From Rhynochetos jubatus (Eukaryota > Chordata > Aves > Eurypygiformes > Rhynochetidae), in assembly GCA_027574665.1 (NCBI GenBank), contig CM050656.1, positions 15,761,501-15,825,500 of the forward strand: a DNA stretch of 64,000 bases. The letters run 5' to 3'. Both the position numbers and the translations under genes were made by a program. Under the pieces are notes generated by a model, which was given only the letters and a program-made list of their open reading frames with translations, did no database searches and was not told where the DNA came from. Every line of letters starts with the position of its first letter. The stretch's first letter is position 1. This document shows, piece after piece, positions 11,001 to 23,345 of the stretch.

Positions 11001-14000
11001 TGCTGGAAAACAGACACCTGTAGCCTCTGCCCCACAACAGCCCTCCCCACAACAGCAGCAACACCACCTTTCCTTGACTTGACAGGAATTTTTTTTCTGA
11101 TGCTCCCACCCAGCCTGACCATATCCTGCCCTAGGCAAATAGTATTTTTTCCCTTTAGTAGTCACAGAAAATGAAACCACCCTCTTTCTGTAGACTAGCA
11201 ATCTCTTCCAGACTCCTATTAAAGGAAGCCAGGGCATCAAATAGAAAATGTAGAGTCTTGTGGAAAGCAGAGACCAGGTTTTCACACTAATTTTGCCAGC
11301 ATCATAGCTATTTAAAGCATTGAAATCTGGTTTTAGTGTGCTTTGTTGCACATGACGCTGATTCAAACCTCACCAGTCTTAAAATTAGTTTAAGTTCTTC
11401 CAGACAATATATCTGTGAACCAGAATAAGCAGTGGTTTTCCTAGGCATTTCATTTTATCAAACGGATCTTTATAAGAATTAAGAAAGCTCCCAACAGATA
11501 CAAGTAATGATGGTATTTTCTTGGGAATTTTTGTACCCATTCAGAAAATATTATCTCCTTACATCATCTTGCTTAAGAGATCATCCAAAACGATGCACAC
11601 TCATTCTAAGAAACTTTAACATAGTGAGCAAAACAATTTGTGGTGTACGGCCTAAACCCATTGATGTGATGTGCTAGTGTTGAACAGCTGCAAGCTCAGC
11701 CTCACCAATGCTGCAAGGATTTCCTCAGCTGTCAAACTCTAGAATCAGATTCTTTTCCATGTATTCTGATGTATGTTGACAATCCAACTGGATACAGTAC
11801 TAACCCAACTTAGCTAAGAACTACAGGAACAATAAAAGAACTATATTTTAAAGAACCATGTTAACTATGTTAAGAATTATGTTTAACTGTTAGAAAAATT
11901 GTATTTTCAAAATACAGCCTTTCAGAATGGAGAGAGGCAAGTCTCTACCTCTCTCCCTTCCATGGGCATGCTGGGACAAAGCATGAACATGATTCTATGA
12001 AATCTCCCTCCAGGCCACTTCCAAAGAGAAAAAGCTCTCAAACATTCAAACAATCTCTGGTCCTTGTTGATTAGGTCACAAAAATGTAACGATGGGGAAA
12101 TTTACTCCATATATGTTCCCTGAATCCAAGCTCTTCCAGGGGTATTAAAAGGAAACCAAACACAAGCAAACACCACAGTATGGGAGAACAGTCTGCACAA
12201 AAAGCCCAGGGTAAGAACCTGTAATATTAAATCCCCACTATCAGGGTGGTTTTGGCCTTCCTTCAACTTCAGTTATCACTCTCCTGGTGGCTAAAGGCAA
12301 AAGGATATTCTGTCCTTTGCTTTATTCCCAAAGGTACTGGCTTCCTTATAGCACAAGCAAGTTTGCTATCTTACATAGGTGTAGCAGGGAACAGTTAACT
12401 TTTTCTGTGTTGATCGGTGAGAAGTCTATAAATCACGGATTTAATCATAAACTCTCACATGACACTGCAGTTTTTCATATACATGAAAAGATTTGTAACA
12501 TAAATCAGTTACATGTAAAATAACAAGTGAAAATTCAGGTACCAAGTGTTTAGCCCTGCAACAGTTTGTATTTAATGTATTAAAGCCGAGGAAATTCCAA
12601 CTTCTGTAAAAAACAAAACTGTCTACATGCAGAATTTATGTTTAAACACATTTTTTTGTTTATAGAGCAAGACAGATTTAAATTATGATCTTGGAATTTT
12701 GTGAGCTCATTGGAAAATGAGCTATTTTCAAAATGTAGCCATAAATGTTATAATTCCTGAGGGAAATGTGTTAGGACTGGACCACTTTGAAAACCATCTG
12801 TCCCCTTTGGGAGTCCTAAAATAAGATCCGAATCCACCTGAAAATATGTTCCAGTTGTGTGTGCTGGTTACGTGAAAAACTAGGATGTTATTGAAATTTT
12901 CTTCTTGTGCGCTTCGCTGCATGATCCATGCATAGAATTAGTGTTCATCAGCATGGCCTACACGTCGTGCAATGAGATTCCTGCTTGTTAGCCAGCTGTG
13001 AGAAATGCACAAGCCATAAAATAAGTTTGGAAAGGAGCGAAAGAGACTGAAACCGATGCAAAGGATCATACTAACAAAGGAACAAAAGCATAGGACAATT
13101 TCTAGAAAGAAATGGGAAAAGACCTGGGTGTATCAGGTTTAGGATCTAACTTTTTCACACCAAATCACTTGACCTCTTGACGTAGTCAGTTGTGCAAATT
13201 TGGTATTTTTCAGGGATAATTCTCTGTGAGAACAGTTTTGCCCATGTGTTAATACACAAGTTCCTCCCTCTGACATCACAATTTTGTCGTTTCTTTCTTT
13301 GGACAGAAGTAGACTCAATGCTGATGCCAAGGATAGTCCTATTCTAATTTTAGGTTATTAGCATTTTAGCTATACCTCATGCCTGTGATCCTTTGAAGAC
13401 AATAGATTTTACATGTTTACAGTAAATGCTTACATATTTAATGAAAGGAAGGTTAGGAAACTCCCAGAGTTAGGGAAATTCCCAGAGAAGTTCCAGCATT
13501 TGCTAAGAAATTACTAACACCAAAATAATCATAGCCATAAACCCCAAACTTACATACTTACACAGAATCTAGTAAACTGCTTTTTGACTTACACAATAGT
13601 TGAAACTTTATTATTTCTTTTGAGAGAGAATGTGCGCATGTATGTTAGAGAGAGTTGTGCACTCTGCAGACGACTTGACAGTAGTCTTCCACTCCAAACT
13701 ATAAACATATTACGAATTGTGAAACAGGAAAAGTTTGGCTGCAGGCAAACTACCAACAAGAATAACTTCTAAGAGACCAAGACGCTATCTCTTTTTACAA
13801 GGTAGCAGCTGTTGTCATCATGATCTTTATTTACAGAAAACAAATTCTTTAAAACATTTATGCTTTAGAAGAAAACATGAGTATGTAAAACAGTATAAAG
13901 ATTTAAAGTAAGGATAACTGTCAATCAATTTCTTTTTAGGGTTTTAAATCAGTAGTGTTTCTCTTCTTGCAAGCCTTTAGTTTTAAGCAAAAAATTCTTG

Positions 14001-14297
14001 AAACTCACCAGAAATATTCTACATTCTCAAGTACAGTGCAGAACGCTTGTAAACAAAAAATGTTTCCAGAATATTTTCTTCCCTTGTCTGTATACAATAA
14101 ATCAAAGGTATACAAATCGTTTTTTATCAGATGACCTTAGTACACAGACAAGATAAATTAATGAGCATTAAGACATGTAAATCTCAGTATTTCTATCTCA
14201 AAATTGTTCTTCAAATATTTTCTTTGAACTGAGTTGAATATTTTTCAGCTTTAAAGGCTTAAATGTATATTTCCGCCCAATTATAAATATATATAGA
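8046..14297. other. Unique AT-rich non-coding sequence
   Basis: No gene or clear transposon was recognised. It contains a T/G-rich tract at about 9857-9900, an ATT microsatellite at 10735-10756 and a mildly GC-richer stretch at about 10930-11110. That last stretch carries a 152-codon minus-strand frame (10908-11366) of odd composition (runs of Cys) with no recognisable domain. I treat it as chance. Confidence 0.5.
10735..10756. repeat. ATT trinucleotide microsatellite
   Basis: About six copies of ATT/TTA in a row (AATTATTATTATT-type). Confidence 0.9.
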
Positions 14298-15972
14298 AGC
14301 CTAGAATGGTCTGGGTTGAAAGGGACCTTAAAGATCATCTAGTTCTAACCCCTCTGCCAAGTGCAGGGACATCTTCCACTAGACCAGGTTGCTCAAAGCC
14401 TCATCCAGCCTGGCCTTGAACACTTCCAGGGATGGGGCATCCAGAACTCCTCTGGGCAACCTGTTCCAGTGTCTCACCACCCTCTCTGGGAAGAATTTTT
14501 TCCTGATATTTAATCTAAATCTCCCTGCTTTCAGTTTAAACCTGTTACCCCTTGTCCTTTTATTACAGGCCCTTGTAAAAAGACACCCCTCCACCCCTCC
14601 AGCTTTCTTGTAGACCCTCTTCAGGTACTGGAAGGTTGCTTTATGGTGTCTACAGAGCCTTCTCTTCATCTGGCTGAATAAACACAATTTTCTCAAACTT
14701 TCTTCACATGAGAGGTGCTCCAGCCCTCGGAGCATCTTCATGGCCTCCTCTGGACATGCTCCAATCAGTAGATATCCTTCTTATGTTGGGGGTTCCAGAG
14801 CTGGACACAATACTTCAGTTGAGGTCTCATGAGAGCTGAGTAGAGGGGAAGAATCACCTCCCTCAACCTGCTGGCCACACTTCTCTGGGTACAGCCCAGA
14901 ATATGGTTGGCTTTCTGGGCTGTCAAAGCACGCTGCCAGCTCACGTCCAGCTTTTCATCCACCAGTACCCCCAAGTCCTTCTCCTCAGGGCTGCTCTCAG
15001 TCCATTCTCCACCCAGCCTGTCCTTGTGCTTGGGATTGCACCGACCCATGTGCAATTGCCCTTGGCCTTGTTGAACTTCATGAGATTGGCAGAGACCCAC
15101 CTCTCCAGCCTGTCAACGTCCCTCTGGATGGCATCCCTTCCCTCCAGCGTGTCAACCGCACCACACAGCTTGGTGTCATCAGCAAACTTGCTAAGGATGC
15201 ACTCGATCTCACTGTTCATGTTGCTGACAAAGATGTTAAACAGCACTGGTCCCAAGACCGATCCATCGGGAATGCCACTCGTCACTGGTCTCTACTCAGA
15301 CATCGAGTCGTTGACCACAACTCTCTGAGTGCGGCCATCCAGACAGTTTTTTATCCATCAAGCTGTCCATCTGTCAAATCCATTCCCCTCCAATTTAGAG
15401 ACAAGAATGTCATGTGGGACAGTGTTGAATGCTTTGCACAAGTCCAGGCAGATGACATCAGTCCTTTTTACACCAAGGTCGTGAACCCATCATAGAAGGC
15501 CACCATATTCCTCCGGCAAGATCTGTCCTTGGTGAAGCCATGTTGGCTGTCACCAATCACCTCCTCGTTTTCCATGTGCCTTAGCATGGTTTCCAGGAGG
15601 ATCTTGCCAGGCACAGAGGTGAGACTGACTGGCCTGTAGTACCCTGGATCCTCCTTTTTTCCCTTTTTAAGATGGGAGTTGTGTTTCCCCTTTTCCAGTC
15701 AGTGGGAACTTCATCAGACTGCCACAACATCTCAGATATGATGGACAGAGTTTTCGCAACCTCATTCACTAGTTCTTTCAGGACCCACAGATGTATTTCT
15801 TCAGGCCCCATGGACTTGTGCACCTTCAGGTTCCTTAGGTGTTCTCAAACCTGATCCTCTCTAACCATGGGTGACGCTCCATTCTCCTAGTCCCTGCCCT
15901 TGCCTTCTGTGACTTGGGGGGTATGGCTCGCGTCCTTGCCAATGAAGACTGAGGCAAAAAAACCAGTCTTAC
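14298..15972 (-). mobile_element. CR1 LINE, 3' half with partial reverse transcriptase, antisense
   Basis: The longest CR1 copy here, about 1.67 kb, in antisense. Reading the minus strand from 15972 down gives the start of the reverse-transcriptase region (MHKSMGPEEIHLWVLKEL near 15823). It continues through [17 protein letters not shown] at about 15240-15285 and the catalytic [11 protein letters not shown] block at about 15150-15196. Next come the [18 protein letters not shown] thumb-like region (14765-15100) and the C-terminal tail ending LDEALSNLV (14379-14741). The terminus is the normal CR1 3' UTR at 14298. The protein is split over several frames. One cause is visible: bases around 15053-15056 are about 4 nt short relative to the 42 kb copy, shifting the frame between the FADD block and the downstream region. 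Endonuclease and ORF1 are lost by 5' truncation. It is not functional. Confidence 0.96.
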
Positions 15973-18900
15973 AGACTGATATCTTATAAATTGGCAACCC
16001 AGTACACATCAACCCTTGAATGACATTTCTTTGTCGACATCTAAGGTTTAGAAAGCCCATATAAAAAACCTATATGTAAGTTTTAGAAATCTCTGTATTT
16101 TGCAACAATACAGTTTTACCTAGAAACAGTGACCCCACCGGTTACAATTGCTTTTGTAATTTTGGAAAAAAAAAATAATTCCCAAACCAAAATCACATAG
16201 AAGACATTGTAATTGGAGATACCATTGTTGATCTCTTAACTATATAACATTTTATCTGTCTTGTGTTGTATTATTTCTTCCAGTAATAATAAAATATTCA
16301 TAGCTAACAATTGTAATTATTTTCCTTTTCTTTAATTATGGGGCTCCCTTAAGGTGCAGTCACAAACCCATGTGGCCAAACTACTGAGAGCTATTTCCCT
16401 AAATAAGCACTGATGAATGATCTGCCAGTCTTTGTGTACGTTTGAAATATTTTTGTTAATTACTTGGAAAGCAACACCTTAAGCATTCTTCCTTATTCTC
16501 TCTCCAGATAATTGTACTGAATAATAATAAGCATGGTCACTATAAATAAAAATCCACTTTCCCTTGACGCCCTTAAAAGTCTAAATTTCTTTTGTGCCGA
16601 AAACTAGGGCGGTGGTAGGCTATGGTATTTTTCTTGTTTCAGATCCAAGTCTTATTTTTAGATACATTATTACTGCTGAAGAAACAGAGAAACTCTGCAA
16701 GGAGTGTTTGTGTACCACACTTACATGTTTTTTCCATCTGGGGGAAAAAAAAAAAAAATTTCCTCAGCCTCCTTTTAACATATGGAGTTTGTCACATCAA
16801 TCATTGGTGGAGAACATGTAGTGGCATCCATGTCATATGGGTGAAAGAGCTGTTTTTCATAGTATTTTAGATTCATGCCTTCCCAAGCTACAAAGCACAG
16901 ACATTCCACTTAGCAATAGCATAGTTCTTCCAAAGAAGAACTATCTTTTGTGAAGTATTTTCACCAGAGAGATGTAAAAATGTTACAAACCGTCCAAAAG
17001 TAATAATCTAGGTACTTCAGCATACAGTCTTTCTCTAGCTTGTATAATAAATTTGAGCTAGGTGCTTAATACATATGGGGATCATTACTAGGGAAACTAT
17101 TCCCTTGGTACCTATACTGATATAGAAACCTTGTCTTGCTTTTGTGTCTGGATCAGTGAGACAGTATTTCAGGGCAGACCAACAAAACTTCTAACAAAAT
17201 CTTGTCCCATTTATTTGTCTTTTAACTTTAAAAAGTAAGTTGAATCTGTGTTTTTTCTTGAGCCCCAAATGTATCATAATGTGTCTGTTATACTCTGCTA
17301 CTTTCCTATTACAGATCGCCTTCTACCACCATTCTTATGGCTCCCACAAAAATCATGCCAGCTCTGTAGTATCCCTGTCCTCTTGTCTGCAGGTACCACA
17401 GCATTGTCAGCAATTATCTTTTACCCTGGTAAGGCACTTACTGCCAGTAAGTTCAGTCCATTGGCTTGTTGACCTTTGCAAATAGCTAGATAATTTAGGG
17501 TATAAATGGCTGTGATAATTGTAAGTCAATTTAATTTCCTTTCATTGATTCATACACAGAAGTTTTGATATCACTGAAACTATTAGCCAAAGGGACCACA
17601 CACTGTATAGTGCCTAGTACCTAAAAACTTAGGACTGTGTCCTTAGGCAGGGACTTCAGCAGGGTATGAATGCAGAAGTGCCAGTTTAGAATGAAATTGT
17701 AATTGTCAAACATCGTCTCACTAGGACACAGCCTGAAAAGCCTGAATTTTGGTGTTTAGTGCTTCAAAATTAAACACCATAAACAGCTATTAGGCATGCC
17801 AGTGCCTGTCGGGTTGTCCCTCTTGTGTGTAAAACCAGCCAGGAGAATTCTCTGTGTCATCTCCCTGCCCTGTTCTAGTAAATGTTTTCTAGGTCAGATA
17901 GACTCCAACATATAACCCCCTAGGTGGAATTAGAACTGTTCATCTTTCTCTTCATGCTTTTAAACTATTATTTCAATGAACAGAACATTATAATTGGACA
18001 ATATGATTTAATGTCCTGTGGAATAATTACTGGGGGTGACTTAAACTGAACTTATATTAAAGGCCCAGCATTGTTCACACATTAATGAAAAAGTCATGGT
18101 ATTGAAGGGGCTTTCAGGTGAACTGCAGTTGCAACTGGTATGCAAAAAATCCACTCCATGGTGGTTCCCTGAACAATACTGCCTGCACAGCAGCACGGAG
18201 GGTGGAGCAGAGTGAAGATTCCACAGCCAGGCTCTGTGAATCATGGCAGAGATGGGAACTTAGTGGTGCTACGAACTGATAAGCCACATATTTGCCACTC
18301 TGGGCCAACAGTCTGTCAGTTTTTGACAAAATGCTGTCCTTTGGGCAAACTTTGCTCATTATAATGTCATTATAATACCAAAACACACCTCCATCCCAAA
18401 AGCTACCTGCCTCTGATGTGCGACCAGCCCTCACTGAGCGTGTGCACTGAATTTTCTTAATCTATACCTTTAAAAGTGAAGCAAGAGAATTCAAAATCAA
18501 AGTTAAAGGTATGTATGACTAGAGTCACTCAAGCTTCACCTTGAAGATAGAAAATAATAAGAAATGGCTCAAGAAAAGGGGGATGTTAGGGAAGATGTCA
18601 TCACAGATTGCCTCTGACTCCTGGGATCAGTCGATGGGCCGAGCCTCCCTTCTCCCCCCACACAGGGACACCTTGGGTGAGATTTAAACTTGTAAGTATT
18701 TTCCTAGTAAACTTAAAATCTCTATATAGAGGTATTTTATGCTGCTATATCACTCAAGTAGTTTTATGTGACTAGACTCTGCGTGCTGTATTACTCATAG
18801 TTTCAATATTTGCATGTGCTTTTGCAGACAGTGCATTATCACTGGCAAGCCAGAAGAACCTGTGTTTCTGTCACTTTAATAAACTGCACTTTTATGTAGC

Positions 18901-19419
18901 CAGCTGCAGAGGTCTCTTAATGGGTGCCACCAACCCTTTACTGGCTGTGTGATACCGTGGAGCGCGACTAGACGGGAGTGCAGCGTGCTGTTACTGAAGC
19001 CAGAATCATGATAGTTCAGTCACACTGAACACAGCCGGACTAATAGTGCCAAATTGGATATCACTCAGAATCTAAACCCAGCTTCCCCCAGCCCCTCTGA
19101 TATCTCAGGACAAGCATGAACACAAGGGGGTTTGTTTTCTGCCAAATTACTTTACCTTTTTTATGTGACATGTCCACCTGACATGGATATTCGAACAATT
19201 TCTCCTAACGAATGTCCTATTCTTAGTGGACAACCTCTAATGTGGAAACTGCACCTGTGACATGTAGATTTAAATATGCATTCAGCAAGAGAAAAATCTA
19301 CTAGTTTAATATTAGAATACTGACAGTGAAGTGCTCTCGGTTCTCTGGTGAGACAGTCTCTTTGAAACAGGCCTTTCATCCGCAAAGTTTTGCTGTCTGA
19401 ATGCAATGTGTTTCAATAA
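15973..19419. other. Unique AT-rich non-coding sequence
   Basis: No gene was recognised. A poly-A run lies at 16745-16758 and a compact CpG cluster at about 18955-18990 (five CpGs in about 36 bp around GTGGAGCGCGACTAGACGG). Open frames at 17240-17485, 18041-18434 and 19161-19406 show no domain. Confidence 0.5.
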
Positions 19420-19830
19420 ATGAGCCTTTCATTTTTGCACAGGGACTCAAGATCTACCATCTTTGCAAGTAAATACCCAGCAACAACAATTCTTACAATA
19501 ACAAATTCTCAGCCAGTCAGTACAAGCAACAACAATCCTTTGTTTGCCTCACATAAGTCCAAGTGGCGAAGGAAAGCAGAAATCTACTTTGTCACTCCCA
19601 GAGACAGAAGCAAAAATTAAGCAGTCATTGTCATATGGGTCCCTGGTGAGCCTGATGACAATACTTGACAAAGCACATATGTCATCAATGTCCAGGATAA
19701 GGAATGTATTCCTGTCACAGGACTCACTGGCATTAATGCCCCTGAAGGAGTTTGTCTAGAAAAGCAAGTTGTCACTGCTGCCTCTGAGTGTCCGTCTCAA
19801 AGGAAATGTATCACTTTGCTTTTAGAATGA
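19420..19830 (+). pseudogene. Possible decayed exon or pseudogene fragment
   Basis: One plus-strand frame stays readable for about 137 codons with only two internal stops before its terminal stop (TAA at 19618, TGA at 19666, ending TGA at 19828). This is fewer than expected in sequence of this composition. The frame begins just before a pyrimidine-rich acceptor-like site (CATTTTTGCACAG, ending 19442). The last open part (19669-19827) reads STYVINVQDKECIPVTGLTG and onward, with four cysteines. I do not recognise the family. A coincidental open stretch, or a conserved non-coding element, is quite possible. Confidence 0.18.
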
Positions 19831-22339
19831 GACAAATAAAATAAAGCACTGAGCATGACACAGAAAAAAACTCCCACCCAAACATGTAGCCTCTAAAGCA
19901 CGCATAGAGTTTCTCAAATGACAGAGATATCTGACAGAAGGCAAGGCAAAGCAACTGTGAAGAATATGCTCATGACCATCCTGATAGGGAAGTACCTTTT
20001 GTCAAGTAGCCTGTAAATTTTGCAAGCACACAAGCACATGAACATAGAAAACAGCAAACCTTTCTACATAATGCATTTTAGATGCTTTTCCCTGCTTGAA
20101 GAAAATGTATGTAAACAGTTTGTAAAGGTGATTTGTATCCCTGGGTATAACTGTTTCATGGGGCTTCTAGCAGCAAGCAATTGTTTGTCAGATGTGATGC
20201 TCATAAGACCCTTAACTACAGTGATACTAGCAACTGCCTCTATAATACTTAACACATAAAACAAATTATAACAATATCCTTAAGATTAGCATATAAGTAA
20301 TAGTGCTATATAAAAACTCATAAAACCAAAATGTATGGCTACAATAACCATATTAAACCAACCACAGTTCTGCTTTAAATAACCATATGAGCCATGTTTG
20401 GAAGATATTATACTATTTACTGATTAAGCATAAAAAAAGTCTACTGTTGTCACATCTCAGAAGAAAAATTTATTCCAATTTCTACCTTTCTTGTACGTAC
20501 TGAAAGCCTAACTCATGACAAAATATGACAGAACCATCTAAGTAGCTCCAATAATAATTTGATATTTTAAAAAGAATTTAAACACATCCTTTTAATTAAT
20601 CCTTTTTGTTTTTTCCAAAGGGGTACAATGATGTGTTACAGGCAACAAAAGAACATGATGCACATCATTAACTGAACAGTAAATTATCTTCCTTTCAGAG
20701 AACTGGACCTCTTGACTGCACCGATGACTTAAAAAATCAAACTTACACTGATGCTAAAAAGTCAAACTTACACTGATGTTAAACTGGCACAGGAAAATTA
20801 ATCAGGAAAATGTATCTCTCTTAAACAGTGACATCATTTAGGGCCTAGGAAACTTAAAACGCAGAATGGATTTGTCTGAATAAGCTCTAGACAAGACTGT
20901 ACCTAAATGTTGATAATATTTTTATCTGGGTGTAAGTGTGAAGAGGAAACCCTTGCTTTGTCACAGGACTAGTATTTACAGTCAGTTTAGCAGTTTCATT
21001 TTTCACCTGGCAACAAAAGTGCTGAAATCCATTGAAAATGAAAACAAACAGAAATATTCTGAGACCAGTAAAAGCTAAAGGCAAGAAGATTCGCCCCGTG
21101 CATGGGGACCAGTAAAAAGGTCTTCTGCACCCCTATGGAGGTGCTCAGGTGCGTATGTGTGTGGAGGAGAGCAGTTGCACGGAAGACCCAAGGGAAAAGA
21201 CATAGCCAATTGTCTCCTCTGCTCCACAGTACCTGTGCTTCCCAAGGCGTGGAAGCTGTCCTGTGTTCAGTGCACACCAAGGAGGGATGTCTCAGGGTCG
21301 AGGCAGCTCCTTACCTTTCTACCTTTCCTCCAGCCCCGAGCTCAGTACAGTGACCCACTAACAGACAATCAGGCAGAGCAGAGCCGATAAAAGAAACACC
21401 AGTCATTTTTCATTTGTTTATGGACAGGCAACTTATGATGATACTCTGATGATTACTTTCTATTGAATGAATCACCTTCTGACCCATTCTCCTCAGTCAT
21501 TTTCATTGTACACTAAATTCCGTTTGCCATGTCAGACCCTCAATTTTATCAGAGCCACTAACACAATTTTCTAGAGCAGCAGCATTAGCTCAGCTTCCTC
21601 ATTTTGTCTCTGGTGCCTTGTAGTTTAATTTATAGGCGGAAATAAAGAGTTGTTGGAACTTGCCTCCTTCCCCCAAGGGTAATCTTAATCCAAACCCAAG
21701 GGCAGAATCTGGGCCTAACCTCCAGGCTTTTTCTCCCAGGAGTTGATATATCAGCAGATGATCCATATAAGTCATATCACTGTCATTGAATAAAAGCAAT
21801 TTGCACTATCAAAAGCAGATTTCCAGCATGGAGAGATTCACAAAGATATCAGAAAAGGGAGCACACTGTTTTTTCTCTCTGATAAAAATGGGGGGAGAAA
21901 AAACACACAAAAATCCCCTAAGAACCAAATGAACAGAAAATTACAAACCATCACAATGCAAATAGAAATGTTTGCACTAATTCTTTTCTGAATCTTCTGC
22001 ACACTTATATATGTTATAACACAGTTATAACCACCTTATATAATCAATAAAATGTATCAGAAATCATAAAGACTTGGAAATTTTTCTATATTTACAATAA
22101 AAGAATATTATGTTAATTGAAAAAAATGTCAGTTTTAGATAGAGGATTAGTAAATTTCTTCTTTCTTTCTTTTCCCCTTTGTGTTGAAGTTTCAGATCTG
22201 CTTAACATTAGCCTGATCCAGCATGGTATTACTTTAATCAGAATGTCTGCCTTAGCATTGGTTAGAACAACTTCATTGAGAATTAACCATTGCTGAGCTC
22301 TCAAAAAATATGTACAGGGCAATTTCAAGTTCAGTTATC
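19831..22339. other. Unique AT-rich non-coding sequence
   Basis: No gene or transposon was recognised. It holds a 25-bp tandem duplication at 20737-20786. A slightly GC-richer stretch at about 21090-21380 produces several overlapping chance frames on both strands. Confidence 0.5.
20737..20786. repeat. 25-bp tandem duplication
   Basis: TCAAACTTACACTGATGCTA plus five bases at 20737-20761 is repeated at once at 20762-20786, with a few differences near the unit's end (GCTAAAAAG against GTTAAACTG). Confidence 0.88.
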
Positions 22340-22640
22340 AGCTAGGAGCTCAGGACATGACTCTGTCATCAGAATAAAAATGAACATTGCACTCAGTGCA
22401 CTGACTTGTCAGTTCATTTACAGAGATCATAAATAACAACGGTCCAAGGATAGATCCCTGAGGTACTTCTGTAACGACATCCATTAAATCTGACATGATG
22501 CTGTTTAATAACACAAGCTGTATGTGTCCTCCTAAGTAGCTAGCACCCAGTTAATTACAGATGATTCCACACCTAATCCACTCAATTTATCCTGTAAAGG
22601 AATATAATTTATTAAATAGACAATAAAAAACAGATTTAAA
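22340..22640 (-). mobile_element. Ancient LINE reverse-transcriptase relic (L2/CR1 clade)
   Basis: On the minus strand a reverse-transcriptase core can be read through heavy decay. It starts with DKLSGLGVESSVINWVL (about 22530-22600), which corresponds to the segment before the catalytic block in CR1/L2 proteins. Next is the near-perfect VPQGSILGPLLF motif (about 22430-22468), followed by VHFYSDDRV (about 22360-22390) at the place of the catalytic YADD/FADD. In-frame stops and a frame change separate the pieces. The sequence does not match the younger CR1 copies in this window, so it is a different and much older lineage. The YADD-like spacing hints at L2 rather than CR1, but I cannot decide. 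The ends are approximate. Confidence 0.68.
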
Positions 22641-22929
22641 TGCATTCCATACACATCCCCTGGAAACAACTCACATTTAATCTGCAGTGTTTAGAAGCAT
22701 CTGATTTTCTCATTCTGAATTAACCATAAACATTCTCATATTATTCTGTTTGAAAGTCCCTTATTATTGGTATGGCAAACGAATACAGCATACAGCCTTC
22801 ATGCTGCTGAACTGCCAGCAAGGGGTGTTCCATGGGAGCACACCCAAACTCGATTACTGGTGTTCAAACTGTGCCTCTTCAAGGTGTGCTACACAGTTTC
22901 TGGGTAATCTGCAAGTCTGAGCAGGGCAA

Positions 22930-23345
22930 GCCTGGCTTCGGCCAAGCCTCACTGCTCTGGATGCAGTCTGTGCTGCCACGCTTCTCCCCAGGGAACAGTG
23001 AAAAATGCTGAACGAACATACTGGTGCTAAGAGGGCATCAATGCTTCTTCTGGAGATGAAGAAAATGAGCCGACGTGATTCCCAGTGACAACCAGAAAGT
23101 GTGAGAGAGGGAGAAAGGTGAGAAAGAGAGGGAGATCGGAGACACTGCCTTGGCTCGCTCTCCCACTTAAGAATGAAGGGAGGGTAGGATGTCTCCATAG
23201 CAACCATCAGAAAGCATGGAAAAGCAGAGAGCAACAATGATTATAATAAGATTAGAAGAGGTCACACAGATCACCAAATAGTCCCCCAAAATCTCAAGCA
23301 ATCACATAATAGTACACGCGTAGTCTGGGAGCGCTCCGTGGAACG
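22930..23345. promoter_or_regulatory. CpG-enriched patch with X-box, possible regulatory element
   Basis: About 12 CpGs by eye in about 415 bp, much denser than the flanks. Clusters lie near 23055 (GAGCCGACGTG) and at 23315-23345 (ACACGCG, GAGCGCTCCGTGG). A purine-rich tract at about 23095-23147 and an RFX-type X-box at 23191-23205 lie inside. A minus-strand frame of 127 codons (22854-23237) overlaps it but has no recognisable domain. The patch could be a weak CpG promoter or enhancer. There is no TATA box or transcript evidence in the sequence. Confidence 0.3.
23191..23205. promoter_or_regulatory. RFX-type X-box motif
   Basis: GTCTCCATAGCAACC, read on the minus strand as GGTTGCTATGGAGAC, fits the imperfect palindrome bound by RFX transcription factors (GTTGCC/RGYAAC half-sites). 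Single motifs of this length also occur by chance. Confidence 0.4.

Noticed and set aside
10908..11366. 152-codon minus-strand frame with a Cys-rich run
   Set aside because: No domain, signal or splice context. The Cys run comes from a simple CAGCAGCAAC-type stretch on the plus strand.
14903..15328. 141-codon plus-strand frame across the CR1 copy (with a counterpart at 42604-43023)
   Set aside because: It is the antisense shadow of CR1 ORF2. The same shadow appears in the other CR1 copy.
22854..23237. 127-codon minus-strand frame
   Set aside because: It coincides with the CpG-enriched patch where stops are rarer. No recognisable domain.
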